DNA from: Glandiceps talaboti
Taxonomy: Eukaryota > Hemichordata > Enteropneusta > Spengelidae
Direction: 5' to 3'
DNA: 64,000 bases
Assembly (NCBI RefSeq): GCF_964340395.1
Contig: NC_135566.1
Location: 5,936,501-6,000,500 of the forward strand
Under the pieces are notes generated by a model that saw nothing but the letters and a program-made list of their open reading frames with translations, did not search any database and was not told the origin of the DNA. Within the stretch, counting starts at the first letter, position 1, and the number at the start of each line of letters is the position of its first letter. A program made the position numbers and the translations under genes. Shown here piece by piece: positions 12,271 through 26,150 of this stretch.

Positions 12271-12600
12271 TGTAATCCAAACTTGTCAAAAAGAAAAAAC
12301 CCTAAATTAGGACATCTGTGGGAGATTTCATGAAACCTTCCTAAACTTGAACTTGAAGGTTTATGTTTCTTAACTCCTACCTGAAGAGTGTAATGTAAAC
12401 CATGTTCAAAAGAAACCTAAAAACACCCTAGCTTACAACACCTATGACAGGTTTCCTGACACCCTCTTGAACTTGATTGTACATGACTCCTCATTCCTAC
12501 TTTAGGAATGTAATGCAAACTTGTCCAAAAGAAACCTCCTGAACACCATCTTAACTTACGACACCTATGAGAGGTTTCCTAAAAATCTAACCCATCTACC
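12271..12600. repeat. tandem array, about 119 bp unit, nearly 3 copies
   Basis: Units start at about 12,271, 12,389 and 12,509 (TGTAATsCAAACTTGT-like starts). Each continues with an AAAAGAAACCT block, an ACACCTATGAsAGGTTTCCT block and an ACTTGAA/TGACTCCT block. Copies are roughly 75-85% alike by eye. No coding signal is seen. Confidence 0.75.
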
Positions 12601-12740
12601 TGTGAAGGTATGTCTATCCTACTAATTATAAATGCAGTCATTGTACCTGAAGTTAGGAACTTAGAAATGTCTTATGCAAAATACTTATATGTACACAAGG
12701 GTACAGTGTGACAACTGTATTTTACATTTGTTGGTCCATA

Positions 12741-12773
12741 CATAGACCCTCCATCCTTGGTGGAGGGTCTATG
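12741..12773. mobile_element. 33 bp CATAGACCC...GGGTCTATG palindromic element with perfect 7 bp duplication
   Basis: Arms CATAGACCCTCCA and TGGAGGGTCTATG are exact complements around a 7-base loop. The flanks are GTCCATA on both sides (12,734-12,740 and 12,774-12,780). Confidence 0.8.
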
Positions 12774-13141
12774 GTCCATAGTATCTGAAAATACTTTTGA
12801 TGATTAAAAAACAAATCCAAAATTATGGATATCAGTACTTATGTAGACTAGAGTTCAAAAGTTCAATGAGTTAACTATATAGTGTTTACAGACACCCAAG
12901 CCATTCAAGGCCAATTCACTTGATTGGCTAGGAATAACTTTTGTACGTACAATATGGTTACGTATACATTATGGTCTGTTCATTTGTGTAGAACCACAAA
13001 CTTAAGAGTCACTTTGTATAGAACACTGTGACTTGTACTAGTAAAGTTTATCAGTTTGTGATTTACACCCAGATTTATCAGATGTTCTTTTTCAATATCC
13101 TGAGTCATAATAATTCAGATATATCCTTAGCATTCTCTGTC

Positions 13142-13309
<168 letters not shown>

Positions 13310-14093
13310 TTTGTGCAGGCGCTGTCTCTGTCTCTGCCTCATATTCCTCTCTTGTGCAGTAACACTTGTATTTAGCACATACACAATATTGATAACTCGT
13401 ATTTGAGATACTTGGGTAAGGATATTAGAACTGTAGAGTTTTGTTGTAGTTTTTCATACATACAGTATATATATTTTTGAGTGCCTACATAAATGTTCCA
13501 TGTAGAAATATGTTCAATTATACACTATTAAATCTATGTAATAAACGTAGAAATAATTTTTTACAATGCTGTGTGTTCGTCATGGCAGTTTTTAAGGCAA
13601 GAGTATGGAAAAGTGAATTTACTGTACACAATATCTATATGTAAATTAACGGTGTCGTATATTTTATTATAAGACATGCATACAAATAAGACATTATACA
13701 GTCATGGTACAGAAATGATCTACAAAAACATATAAAGACAGACATGGCCTTGAGAATAAAAGTTTGACACCCCCACCCCACCCCCATCAACACGACTCCA
13801 TTGGACACTGGAATCACAAAGTCCCTAAACGGTAAACCCCAATGTGAAACCGTTAGGATAAGATAGGATTATTCTTTAGTTCAGGACCAACTTTTCCCGT
13901 AACACTCTCTGTCAGACAACTTTTTCTCACCCAGATTTCAACCCATATCCAATCTCTTGGTTAATTTCAGAAGATATTTGTATGACCATAGACCCCAATA
14001 CAAAGTAGTGTAAGTATGTGACATTGTAAAGCACGGTCTCTATCATAGGTTACGAGAGACCCTCCCCGTGGCCATACATGCTATAAACCATAG
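13310..14093. other. intergenic, no gene seen
   Basis: AT-rich with no recognisable exon. Contains a degenerate relative of the CATAGACC palindrome at about 13,987 (CATAGACCCC, no clear right arm). Confidence 0.5.
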
Positions 14094-14100
14094 GTTTCAG

Positions 14101-14130
14101 CATAGACCCTACACCAGGGTAGGGTCTATG
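14101..14130. mobile_element. 30 bp CATAGACCCT...AGGGTCTATG palindromic element with perfect 7 bp duplication
   Basis: Exact 10-base arms with a 10-base loop. Flanked by GTTTCAG on both sides (14,094-14,100 and 14,131-14,137). Confidence 0.8.
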
Positions 14131-15329
14131 GTTTCAGTAACGGTATGACCCCCTCTTGTTCTATACCTACTCTAAATAAATGTACAAAACCACTTTGACT
14201 GTTTTCACATCGCATAGACAGGTCAATTGTATGGTAATTAGGTGTCGCTGGGTAAACATATTGTCTGTTATCGACGGTTCACTGTCTTTAAATTCACTCA
14301 CAATGATGTCGTCTGAATATAGCCGCACGACATTGATTCTTTGTCTGGGAAGTCATCACGCCTTTGTGTATATTTGTATATCTTACAGTACGTTACATGT
14401 GTATCAGACAGACAGTCGATATTTTTCAATTACAGCGATGAAGTCACGCTCATGTCAAAACTGGACGTGTGAAAAATAGAAAGTTCATTTTCTCATGAAA
14501 ATTATGTCGCGGTTTTATTTTTTCCAAACTTTTTTAGAACTAGTCAAATAGTTAAGTTTCGTCCTACGGTTCTGATCTAACATTTAGTCAAGAATTTTTG
14601 AATAATCATAAAGAAAAAGGGTCGTTCGAGTAGTTTGAGCGGGAAAGTGGTTCTTCGCTAGCTGACCCATGGCTATTGTAAGACACTCATATGAAATGGT
14701 TCTACACTGAAAAATGGCGTATACAGACTAAAAAGATCATTGCCAAGACCCTCGCGGTGATGGATTTAGACTGTGTTCTCTCCACAAACGTTTCAACTTT
14801 TGAACTCAAATGAACTTAAATGAACGAAGCGCGACCAGAAAACAGCCGCAAATTCTCACTCGGTTTGTTGCCGAATACTGTCGAAATCTGCCAGCACGAA
14901 TTCTGTCCAGGCTACTGAAAAGATGGCGCTTAGTGGTGTGGTGTGGAGTAACTTTTGAATAATTTTCATTGATCAAAGCCATAACTTTTCGAAGAATTTT
15001 GCAATAACTGACAAACACGACGAGTTTGCCCTTCGCCTCTGTTGGTTCTATCTACCTGTCAGTGTATGTTTGTTTACCGCTGTTGATGAGTAAAAGTGTG
15101 TATTCCAGGTTTTACTATCCGCAGTGTGTTGAGTGAATGACCAAGAGGGGAAGGGAATATTTTAAAGTGTATATGCAGTATACAGTATGTGTCCTGAACA
15201 TTTGAAGTAAAATGTTCAGTGTGACCTGTGTGTTGAACTGGTCATCTACTGTCGTTTTGTTTAACGTTCAGTAAGAATGCGAAATATCTATTTTCAGGAT
15301 GGTTTGCATGCTACGGTTAATGTGCCATC
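14131..15329. other. intergenic, no gene seen
   Basis: Unremarkable AT-rich sequence; no splice-consistent coding block or repeat was recognised. Confidence 0.45.
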
Positions 15330-15330
15330 C

Positions 15331-15370
<40 letters not shown>

Positions 15371-15400
15371 GTTGGTTGGTTGGTTGGTTGGTTGGTTGGT

Positions 15401-15453
<53 letters not shown>

Positions 15454-15510
15454 GATAGATAGACAGACATGCAAACAGACACAGATAGATAGATAGATAG
15501 ATAGATAGAA
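15330..15510. repeat. compound microsatellite (GATT)n-(GGTT)n-(TA)n-(GACA/GATA)n
   Basis: Four adjacent arrays with abrupt joins: GATT to about 15,370, GGTT to about 15,401, TA to about 15,449, then GATA/GACA to about 15,509. Confidence 0.97.
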
Positions 15511-17165
15511 TGTTTATCAACGAGGCCCACCACATCAATTTAGAAGTTTTACTTAACAGAACAGCCTTGAGAATCATTGTTTGCTACTTTGCCATGACAG
15601 CTTCTCAGAGAATAACAGTGAAAGTTTGGAAGTGCTTCTCAGTTCCCTAGAAGTCTAGTTTCTCGTTGAATTAAAAAAACAACAATCTACAATACGATAT
15701 TTTTGTGTTTTCTAACAGGACAAAGCGCCATAAACCACGTTTTGTTTAAAACACGTAACCTATGGACAACAGTACAAATATTTGTCTATGCCCTCTCAGT
15801 GGATGATGTGACCTCTATATAGGTAATTAGAGTGTAGCTAAAACCAAAATAATATTTGTTTAAACTGAATGGGTGAAACTAGTGCCCTGAAACTCTATCC
15901 TTCCGTACATTAGGAAACAAAGGGCTACCATTACTCTCTTTGTGTGTAGCTGGGCCAATATTGTTATTTACTACAATCACAGTCTCTCTATCTGCTGAAG
16001 GGACTGTGCTACAGGTTATGTATGATAAAAGGGGCTACAACCCAACTCCAGTCCCTCGAGCGCCAGGATGATGATGTCCCGGAGACTGAGTGGAAAGTGA
16101 ACGTCTATATACCCCATCTTAATGTATAATGATGGTTGAAATTGTGTAAGCTTACTCGTGTATATCATAATGCCCATAAAATAACACCTTTATGATATAA
16201 CATTATTTTACCGACGTAGTTCATCACAGTGTTACCTGTATATATAGTCTATACTGTGTGACCGTTGGGCTGGCTAATTCCTTGTTTTGACTTATTTTTT
16301 GTTACTTTATGTTATGGGATTACTTGTCACTCTAATATTAAACATACCACTACATCACAGTTTATTGCTGTGGTGGAATTTGTTCACCGTTCTCCTTTTC
16401 TGATTTTGTTTAAAAAGTAAATTCCCTTTATCGCTCCGACTTACTCTAATTCCAGTCACCTAGGTTTGTGTTTGTATCTCTTATTTGAAATTTCCATAAA
16501 TGTCCTGTCCTCAGTCAAGTATGTGTTTCCCTCGTAGTGTATGTCGATATCCTGTATTCCTCTCAATGAGTCAGACCGGGTGTATCTTTATGTATGTATT
16601 TGTTTTCCACCTTCCTTCTTATCCGTTGTTAGACCTCTTCTGCTTTGTTTTCATATTTCATGACTTTTTCCTGTTTTGTTTATTTCGTTCTTGAAGACAG
16701 GTTGAAGACCTTGTTGTCCTTGTATTCTTTGTATCACTATTACTCAGCTATATCACACCAAGGCAATACCCGGCAAGGTTTACGACCGTCTCGCTTGTGA
16801 GCATGCGCACAACCACCTGTTGATCATAACAATAACACGGTACAACAACTTTAATAGGCCCCTTCTTTCTCGGCGGTTAATCAAGGAATCATCAACAAAA
16901 TACACATATATAGAGGTGTTCGTAATTACCTGGAATATTACAATTTATGGTAGGTGAACGGTCAGAACAAAACTCAGCTAATTATAAGATTTCCAAAACA
17001 CTAACATGCATCTTGTTATATCGTCGTACGTAGGTACACCAGGTCAACAACAAAACAGCTATGTGTACACAAGAAAACAAAATAGTTCATGGCCAATTTG
17101 ATATTTCAAACACTACCTCCACTTCAATAATTTGCTGAAAAATCGGCAGCAATTTGAAGTCCACT
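15511..17165. other. intergenic, no gene seen
   Basis: No coding block with splice sites and no clear repeat was seen in about 1.65 kb. Confidence 0.45.
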
Positions 17166-17222
17166 TTCCCCCACCACCACCACCACCACCACCACCACCA
17201 CCACCACCACCACCACCACCAC
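17166..17222. repeat. (CAC)n trinucleotide repeat
   Basis: About 18 ACC/CAC units after a C-rich tract. Confidence 0.97.
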
Positions 17223-17248
17223 TAACAGTGAGTTAAGGTTTGCTGGTT

Positions 17249-17594
17249 GATTAGTCAGTCAGTCAGTCATGCAGGCAGTCAGGCAGTCAGTCAGTCAGTC
17301 AGTCAGTCAGTCAGTCAACCTGTCAATAATTCATCAGTCAGTCAGTCAGTCAGTCAGTCAGTTAGTTAGTCCATCAATAATTCATCCCTTCATCAGTCAG
17401 TCAGTCAGTCAGTCCGAGTCAGTCAGTCAGTCAGTCATTCCGCCCGTCCGTCCATCAATAATTCATTCATTCATTCGTTCATTCATTCATTCATTCTTCA
17501 TTCATTCATCTATTCACCCATTCATCAGTCAGTCGAGTTATCAGTTGATTGAGTTGTCAGTCAGTCAGTCAGTCAGTCAGTCAATGTGTGTATA
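17249..17594. repeat. (AGTC)n / (ATTC)n compound tetranucleotide array
   Basis: Blocks of CAGT alternate with ATTC/CATC stretches over about 345 bases. 17,595-17,988 has scattered decayed AGTC units and no gene. Confidence 0.95.
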
Positions 17595-17988
17595 GGCTAA
17601 CTTTGGATTTGGACCATAGTTAAGTCAGCCAGTTAGTAAATCAGTTTCTTTGTTAGTTGGTTAATTAGCCAATCAGTCCATCTATTAATTAACATTTACT
17701 TAGTTGAATATTTAATTAGTAAGCTATAGTCAGTCAGTCTGTCAGTTAAAAGGTACCCTTAACATTGTGGATTATTAACATACAGAATCAAACGTCCAAC
17801 ATAAGGGAAATCCCAATATACATTTCCAGAAATAAGAAATATAGAAAATATCACAATTGTATTTATACCAAATAAATATATTTTTATAATTATAAATGAT
17901 CCAATGCATAGATTCAGTTCAGTGGTCAATGATTTGTTTCGAAATGAACTCGTTTATCAGTAGGCCGTAAAAGACCACATTGAACGAC

Positions 17989-18348
17989 TAAAGTGGCCGT
18001 ACGGATGACAAATTGGTGTTTATTTTGGATTTTTTATTCTTGAGACAACTCTGCTATGTTTTCCTACTTGAAAAAATAATGTGAAACAACATCAACCAAA
18101 TCTGTGTTTCAATAAATTACAAAAAGCTAACAAGTGTGTAAAAAGTTTGTTATTGTACGTACAATAATAACTATTTTAAAACATTTAATATTTGTTAATG
18201 TTTTGTAATTTATTGAGTGACACACGGATTTAATACAATATTATGTTGTTTCACATTGTTTTTCCAAGTATAAAATTAATAGAGCTGTTTTATGAATTAA
18301 AAATCCAAAATGAATATCCATTTGTCAGTCATCCATATGGCCACTTTA
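17989..18348. mobile_element. palindromic MITE, TA-flanked, copy 1 (complete)
   Basis: About 360 bp foldback. TA + AAGTGGCC at the left and GGCCACTT + TA at the right. The two halves pair over most of their length around a centre that includes TTATTGTACGTACAATAA. TA flanks suggest a Tc1/mariner-type source. Further copies are at 23,653 (left half) and 32,874 (complete). No coding capacity. Confidence 0.85.
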
Positions 18349-19179
18349 ATGATATGTATAACATACAAGCCATGTGAGCCTCAAAATAAATGCACGTGGT
18401 ACAAGCGTAAATTCACGTTCAGTTCTAAAAATAGCATACAGAACCGACCAGTAATGGTTAGTATAGTGCAATATATACTATATCGGCTCTGAAAGCAATT
18501 TCCTTAAAGACACATAGCTTTTCCATTTCCAACTTCCGACTTGATCACTGTGATTGGTAACAGAAAGGAAATTTGCTTACGAAATATAACGTGGTAACAT
18601 AAATCTTTGGATAAAAAGGGTAAAGACTATTTTTTTTTAGAAAAATCATATTTTTATTGTATATTCACAACGAATTCAATCTGCTACCCGTTTGATATAT
18701 AGCTGACCATGGCCGGCCTTGACCTTTGAACTCTGTAAGGCCACTAAAATCGATGACGGAGAAAATCCAATAAATACAAAGAGAGCCGTATTATCTATTC
18801 TGTAACATTTTCGTGTCATCGACTTTCTGGACATTTCAGAGCTGTTTTGAGGCCTGCTAACATTTCTAAATTTGAAAAAAAATGACTCCGTGGCATTTCA
18901 CCCTCCCCCCTCCCCTTCCCCTTCCCCTTCCCCTCCCCCCTTCTCCCGCTCACACATCCAAACACTGCCCTAAGCAACAGAAATCGATGTAACCTCCATT
19001 GCCCCACAGAGTTCCTTTGTACTGCATTTGAAATGTTAATATATGCGGATTTAAGTGTTCTCCGAATCTGTTTATGAATAGGCGGGTCACAGTGAGTCCA
19101 TCCTGGCGAACAATAACTCAAAGTCGGCCATTGCACAGTTTTGAATACCTCGGGACAGTCTAAGCATAAGGTAGGCTGG
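18349..19179. other. upstream flank of the first PTB gene
   Basis: No exon seen. A pyrimidine tract of CCCCTT units lies at about 18,900-18,948. A chance open frame on the minus strand covers it and looks non-coding. Confidence 0.5.
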
Positions 19180-19187
19180 TATATAAG
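19180..19187 (+). promoter_or_regulatory. candidate TATA box for the first PTB gene
   Basis: TATATAAG 330 bases before the ATG, in a plausible position for a start site near 19,210. The implied leader would hold short upstream ORFs (ATG at about 19,307 and 19,388). The octamer also occurs by chance elsewhere in this AT-rich window, so it is weak alone. Confidence 0.35.
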
Positions 19188-19516
19188 AAGGAAGACATCA
19201 CCGGATTTCTATAATTCTTCCTATTTCAAGGACTCGTTGGAGTTGTTTTTCACATTTATAAGACCGGGTATAGATTTTAAGACTACTTCAGTTTTGGTGT
19301 TGACGGTGAATGACCACGTCGTCGTAAAAATTGACTTCTTTAATTCGTTGTCCAGAAGCTGCCTATTGTGTACAGTGTACCGATCAATGGTATATTTACA
19401 AAACCGGAGTTATATTTTAGTGCTGGGAGTTTTTTCCTTTGGTTATTTTTAACAACAAGAACGGCAAACTTTGGATTGACAATTCCAACGTTCATAGCTT
19501 AACATAGGAGCGAGAG

Positions 19517-20763
19517 ATGGCGTCATTTTTCAAGCGATTATCGAGAAGTAAAAGTGCTGATATAACTGACATTGGGTATCATGGCGGCTATGTGGACGGT
19601 GACCTGGTCAATAAAAGACGAACTAGCAACACGAGGGAACGTAGTGGCAGCGACTCTAAATCGGAGAGGAAACAACAACAAGAACACATCAACGCCGTGA
19701 TGAACGACCACGGTCTGCTACGGTCGCCCATGAAATATCCTACTTTCACTTGTCATTACCTTGGTAGGATGCCTGCTTCGGGGGAATTCGGTCGAGAAAA
19801 CGTTGAAGGACCGGTAGACTCGCTTTGTAAATTAAGAGAAAGACAAAAACTTCCAAAAGTCGTTATGAAGTTTGATAAGGATGGTATGCACGTTAAAGAA
19901 ATAAGTGGTCCTTTCAGTAAACCAAAACGGGAAGGAATTCACCAATTTGTACCTTTACATCATGTGAGCTATGGTGTCGGTTCGCTTATACATCCATATG
20001 TTTTTGCTTGTATTACTCGTATCATGGACGATCCAGACGAGCCCAGCAATCAGGTATTGGTCCTGCACGCATTTCTTTGTGATAAACCTGAAACCACTCG
20101 TAGTATAACGTACTGGCAGCTACAGAGCTACATCGAAGCGTATGAGGAACTCAAGAAGAAGAAACTTTTACGGAAAATGAGAAAGAAGGCGAGAATGAGG
20201 GCTAGATTAGATGAGCTAGACAACATGTCTACGCACACGACGACCACAACACTCTCCAATGATAGCCAAGAATCAAGGAAACTCGATGATGAACCTTCGA
20301 CCGAGACTGCTGCTACTGCAAATAAAGAAAACAACGACACAGAAAAAGCACAACTCCCAGATGTTACAAACACCGCCGAAAAACAGGACGAACCTGAAAA
20401 TGTTACCCCTGAGACAAAGGATGTACCCGCAGCAACCGAAACAAAGACATGTACAGACAAAGAAGAGATAGAGGATGATACACAAAAGGATGACAAAGAA
20501 AAGATAGAAAATCGTGAACCTGAAGAGGACGACGAAAACGAAGAAGAAGAAGAAGATGAGGAACGCGACAATGGAGAGGCGGGAGTGGAGAACGGAGAGA
20601 CCGGTGGAGCACAGGGTGATGACGTATTTCATCAAACAGAGGGGAGAAATCCTAGAGACATTGCCTTTGAACGAAGGATCCTAGAACTGCAGCAAATGTT
20701 TGATATGGACCCTGACGATTTGAAACAATTACTACTCAGAGACAACCCAACTATAAAGTAAGT
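19517..20763 (+). CDS. PTB-domain protein, FAM43-like, paralogue 1 (acidic tail)
   Basis: Single open frame, 414 aa. ATGGCGTC start with a good context (GAGATGG), shared by the two paralogues downstream. Residues about 74-215 form a PTB/PID domain: YPTFTCHYLG opens the fold, then LCKLRERQKLPK, VSYGVGS, VFACITR, LHAFLC, and a C-terminal helix ending in a Lys/Arg-rich run (about 213-230). The block order matches FAM43 (YLGN, YCVAD, VFAWVYRHE, CHAVLV), an intronless, poorly characterised family. Residues about 250-375 are low complexity and very acidic. The last 35 residues (from RDIAFERR) look helical. The likely role is an adaptor binding peptide motifs in partners; the target is unknown. The stop codon lies inside a strong donor-like GTAAGT, so a spliced longer C-terminus is possible. 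Confidence 0.82.
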
Positions 20764-23652
20764 AATGAACTGACTTAGAAGTTTAAACACAACAAATTAT
20801 CACGTGTTATTTACACGTCAGTGGCTTGGAAACCATCTCACTTGGGTGTTTTTTTTCATCTAAGACCTCATATCTGAGTTTTCATAGATGGAAAAATGAA
20901 AAACCACGTGTATGGATTCTAGACTGACTTGTCATTGTTTCAAAATGTCCACGTCAATATGTTCGTGAAACACAACTCACAGATGTTACACCAAATTATT
21001 CAATTTTTGTATGATTTATTCATTGACTTGCCAACCCGTCAGACTGCCATGGAAACATTTATTGTGCAGGAACTCACTCGTCGCGTCCTTACTATATTGG
21101 AGGGACATTATTACTTTCCCCGGTTTTTGTGCCAGCCCTATATAAGAATGCAAGGTGTTTGCGTAATTCAAGATTTATTTGTACTTTATTTACAATATCG
21201 TGTATACAGATTGTGACTTATTTACCTTCACAAATGTTAAATAGGTCAGGCATTCATACCAGCAGTGTATCGAACTACGTACACTCTTTTGATAATGCAT
21301 CGGAATGAATACTCTCTTTATATTAAGCTGTTACGCGTAAATTACAACCTAAAAAATGAGTTCACTCAGGTATGCCTCAGACAACCAGTGACCCGGAAAA
21401 CACTAAGGCGTTCCTTTTCGACCTTCTATGTCAACCCAATTTTGATTTTAAAAGCAATGGTTTGAGTTTATTTTTTCAAAAAAACCACAATGCATTAGAC
21501 TTATCGGTTGTATTATTTGTTTTATTCCTAATAACTTTCTTGTGAAAAGTATGTTAAAATTTTGGGTAAAATTTTTTGATCCATTTAAATTTATTTCACA
21601 TCGTGGTATTTTCATACAATTATTCATTTAAAAAAATAAAGACCAAAAGTTAAAAAAACGGATTTACAAATTGCAAAATTTACAAAGAATATGGCTCCAA
21701 CTAGATCATGTATATAATAACCTTGAAGGATAAATAAACAAATGGGTAGTATGTGCCTCTGAAATAAAAGTCTTGGAATTTTGCTGTAACTTTGTTCACG
21801 AAAAATCAGAGGTTACCGAACAATATTTGAATTAGAGATGAAATAATCAAAATTAAGCCATTTTAGAATCCAATATGGCCGCCGAATAAAAAATGGCGGC
21901 CGAATACATTTAGTAAATTAAATTTAATATTGTCCAAATTTCTTTTATCATTTTAGAGTACGGTAACAAACTTTCATGTGGCAAGGTTTGGAGGGATTTT
22001 AAGAATTTTTCTTTTCAGGGGAATTGGTCCCGGGTGTATTCTACCTTGAGGCCAAGTTACACGAGGCAATTCGTTGCATGGAACTAATTGCTTCGTGTAC
22101 GCACATCATGGCCTTTCTTTTAAAGCATGATTTGTCGTCTGCTGTTCTGTCGGTGTTCGGTAATCTCAAAAAATCAAAACGAACGTAGATGTTTTCGTGT
22201 CATCGATATAAATAACAAATAGCGTAAAGTCTTTGTTGGGTGGACATCTCTTTTCTTGACTCTTTGTTCTAACTTAATTGGTAAAAGTTAAACAACAAAG
22301 ACACTTTTTTTTAAATTTATTACCGGTCTATTGTGGTCTCATTGAAATGTGACTAAGTACCCTGTAGTTTGCGTAAGCATAACAATGACCGCATGAATGA
22401 TCGCACAGTTTCAACGGTCGTCTGCCATCAATTTTAACTGTTTTCCTAAAGTAGTTGAATTTAGCACCTCTGATTTGCAAAATGACAACAACAGTAAACG
22501 TCAAGTCAGTTGAATAAGTGCAGAAGGAAGGTTATTCTTTTGTCGTAAGTGACGCCTTTGATTGGTCATTCATTTTCTCGATGTTTTTTTTACCCCTAGA
22601 CCTTGTGGTGTAATGTCTTGGTGGATGACCCAATTTTAATTGCACAATAGTCTATGATTTTAAAAATCTGAACAACTTTCCAACTTACATGTTGATAAAT
22701 GAAAATAAGAAGATATGTATACCGTGCAATTTCACTTTCCTTGTTTGTTTTTAGAGTCCAAAACTGTATGAAATTCGGAAGGTAAAGTTTATCAACACTC
22801 ATGACCTAGGACAGGTCTCAGGAGAGTCGCAGAAATTTCCCCTTTCTTTAAATTAAAGGACATAGTGAGAACTCTTCTGAGCAGAAAACGCGCCTTTTGA
22901 AATGGCAGATATTGGAGACAACTACGCCCATCAAATAATATTAAGACGTTCTCTCTAAAAAACAGCATGATTGACCCAAGACAGACGTAATTTAGAAAGA
23001 TTTGTTATATGGGTGGAGTCCTTCAACAGACACCGTACAACCTTTGAAATCAAGAGTTCAAACAAAATAAGTACATGCGTGGGTGTTCACTACTTCATAC
23101 CCTATTACAGGGCGTAGATCTAGATCCATCAATGACATCTATTTTGTTTCTAGGACTCTAAACATACACAAACAGTTAGTTTTCGTTGACTTAGATCTAG
23201 ATTGATGTACTGATTGACCCAAACACTAGGCGAGGTCAGATATAAGGTCATGATTGCCGATGCTCCTCAACTATGACGCTGTCATTCCCTTCTTTGTCCA
23301 AAAATCAAGTTCATTCTTTTAGTGGTCTGAGCCCATGGAGAATATTGTTGTCAACAAGTTAAGCATACTTCAAGTTTACACTTTTCGTTGAGACTCTGTA
23401 GACGTGGTCGATACTAACACAATACTGACCTGCGGCTGTCATCCTTTAATGTCATCTGACACAATTCAAAGTTCCAACACTTTCCAATATGTAGCAAATT
23501 GAACCATTGTTGTGGTCTAGAAGTGATCTACTGCTGTTTTCAATAATGTGTCAAAATAACCACACAAAGAGCTCTCTCGAACATCTGTGAAATAAGCGAT
23601 TTGTGTACGTGTATGGGTGTTTTCATCAGAAAACATTTTTGTGTCTTAATGT
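20764..23652. other. 3' flank of PTB gene 1 and spacer
   Basis: Candidate AATAAA signals at 21,635-21,640 and 21,763-21,768 suggest a long 3' UTR if used. 21,865-21,905 has an inverted GGCCGCC/GGCGGCC pair. No other gene is seen. Confidence 0.45.
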
Positions 23653-23830
23653 TAAAGTGGCCATATGGATGAGGAGCGGGGTATTTATTTTGGTTTCTAA
23701 AACAATTTTATTTATGGCTTCCTACTTGAAAATTCAATGTGAAACAACATATGCCAAGTCCTTGCAATTGTTTGTAACTCAATAAATTGCAAAATATTAA
23801 TAAAATGTGTAAAACATTTGTTATAGTACG
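23653..23830. mobile_element. palindromic MITE, copy 2 (left half only)
   Basis: Matches the left arm of the 17,989 element from TA + AAGTGGCCATATGGATGA to the centre (TTGTTATAGTACG), then stops. The right arm is missing, so this is a truncated copy. Confidence 0.8.
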
Positions 23831-24311
23831 CAAATGTTGTCTATCTTCCATTCTTGTAGTTTTTAAAACTCTTTGAATAAAAATGGGACGTGTTCCATTA
23901 CTAGACGAAGTGAATGTTTGACAGAGTCGTGTTCAATTTTCATCATAATTACCTGAACAATACCGTCCTAATGGATGCCTTGCTTCACTGAATTCACGTT
24001 CCCTCGTGGAATTTCCATGAAAAAGGAAACTTGTCCTGGTATCAGTATTTCACCTCCATGACGTCACAAAAGTGACTGTATACACCTGTTGAAAGTCGTA
24101 AGTTTCTTAAACCAGTGTCACAATCTGTAGTTGTAATGGCTAATCTTTAGGAATACTTTGTTTACATTATACACACAACCTTAAGTTTTGAATGACCTTT
24201 CCCTAGAGAGCAGTATCGCCGAACACCAATAAATCAAATAAATCCATTTCAACATCTAGATAACAAACAAAGTCAGGGTATGATTTTATTGTAAGCAGTT
24301 CATCATCAAAC

Positions 24312-24838
<527 letters not shown>

Positions 24839-24932
24839 TACGTATTAGCCAACAAATTTACTAGTTAACCCATTAATAAAACATTCTGGCTATGGCGCCC
24901 CACCCCATTACACAGACACGTACAGAGCATAT

Positions 24933-24934
<2 letters not shown>

Positions 24935-24979
<45 letters not shown>
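24935..24979. repeat. (CA)n microsatellite
   Basis: About 22 CA units. The spacer 24,980-26,150 after it has no recognised feature. Confidence 0.97.
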
Positions 24980-24981
<2 letters not shown>

Positions 24982-26150
24982 TCGTTAATAAATAGATCTT
25001 TACAGAAAAAGTAGGGGTACTATCATAAATCTATAATAGTTTCATTTATATACTGATGTCCATTTTATTATAATTGCTTTATCATTTTTCTGACTATTTC
25101 TTTTCATCAAATTCAAAAGCAATAGTCTAGCCAATAATGAGACTAACCAGGGAGTTAAGGTACATTCATTGCAATGAATAAAGAGCATGACCTCTTAAAT
25201 AGTTTAGCCTTTAGGGAAGACTTTTCTAGACATTCTGGTGAGAAGCTGGCAGCTTATCTACGTGCAATTCAATCATATTTTCTTCTTACTATCACTAGCT
25301 TTTCTAAGATAACATCAAATCAGTGAGACCTTTTAAATGCATTTCTATTTTGGGGGAAAAATGAGAATGATTTTTCCAACCATACTATTAGTGTGCACTT
25401 AATCCTGCTAATATATAGCTTATATGTATGAACTAATAATATTGTTTTTATCACATTATTACTTTTTTAATACGCCAAGTTTTTAAAATATGTTTAATGG
25501 CTGCCACAATTTACAGCCGTTTCTGTTTAGTTCATCAACAAACAATATGAACTCACACACTTTTTCCCAAGACAATGTACATAACATATATTGCATATAA
25601 TTGAATACACTCACATAAAAGGCTGTTTTCAACATTAAAATCTGATACCTGTCATTGCTGAACTATCCTGCAACAAAAATATACATTTCTTAAAGATGTT
25701 ACATAGGTTAGGTGTGTGTTTTGTCACCCTTGTAACTCAACTCTAGTGTATATCAGGAAAGCTGGTTAATGAGGGAGGGGTTATGTTACAAAACATACCA
25801 ATAGAAGAATAAGGGTTTATGAAAGTGTCTTTGAGACAGAGAACATTTGCCAATAACACATCTGTATATGTTACACTACCATAAACAATACAGGTAGTTG
25901 CTACACTGACCAGGTATTGATTAAACAGTACATGAAATGATAAAAATAATGAAATTTAGTAATATTAGTGCAAAGTATATAATTGTGAATGATAGGTAAC
26001 ATATTTGTATAAACAAAATGGGACTTTATTTCATTAAGTTGTGCAAAATATTTCATGACCAGGAATGAGACTTGTCAAGGGTGACAGCAAACATTTTGGA
26101 TTTTACTGAATGTATGTAATTATCTAGAGCTCTCCTGAGTCAAAACCAAG

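Noticed and set aside
19141-19452. 103-codon open frame before PTB gene 1
   Set aside because: No ATG at its start, not similar to anything recognised, and it lies in the probable promoter and 5' leader.
20128-20635. Minus-strand frames opposite the acidic tail of PTB gene 1
   Set aside because: Shadow frames of GA-rich coding sequence; no domain, no splice sites.
21139-21146. TATATAAG as a promoter
   Set aside because: Several such octamers are expected by chance in AT-rich sequence of this length; no gene follows.
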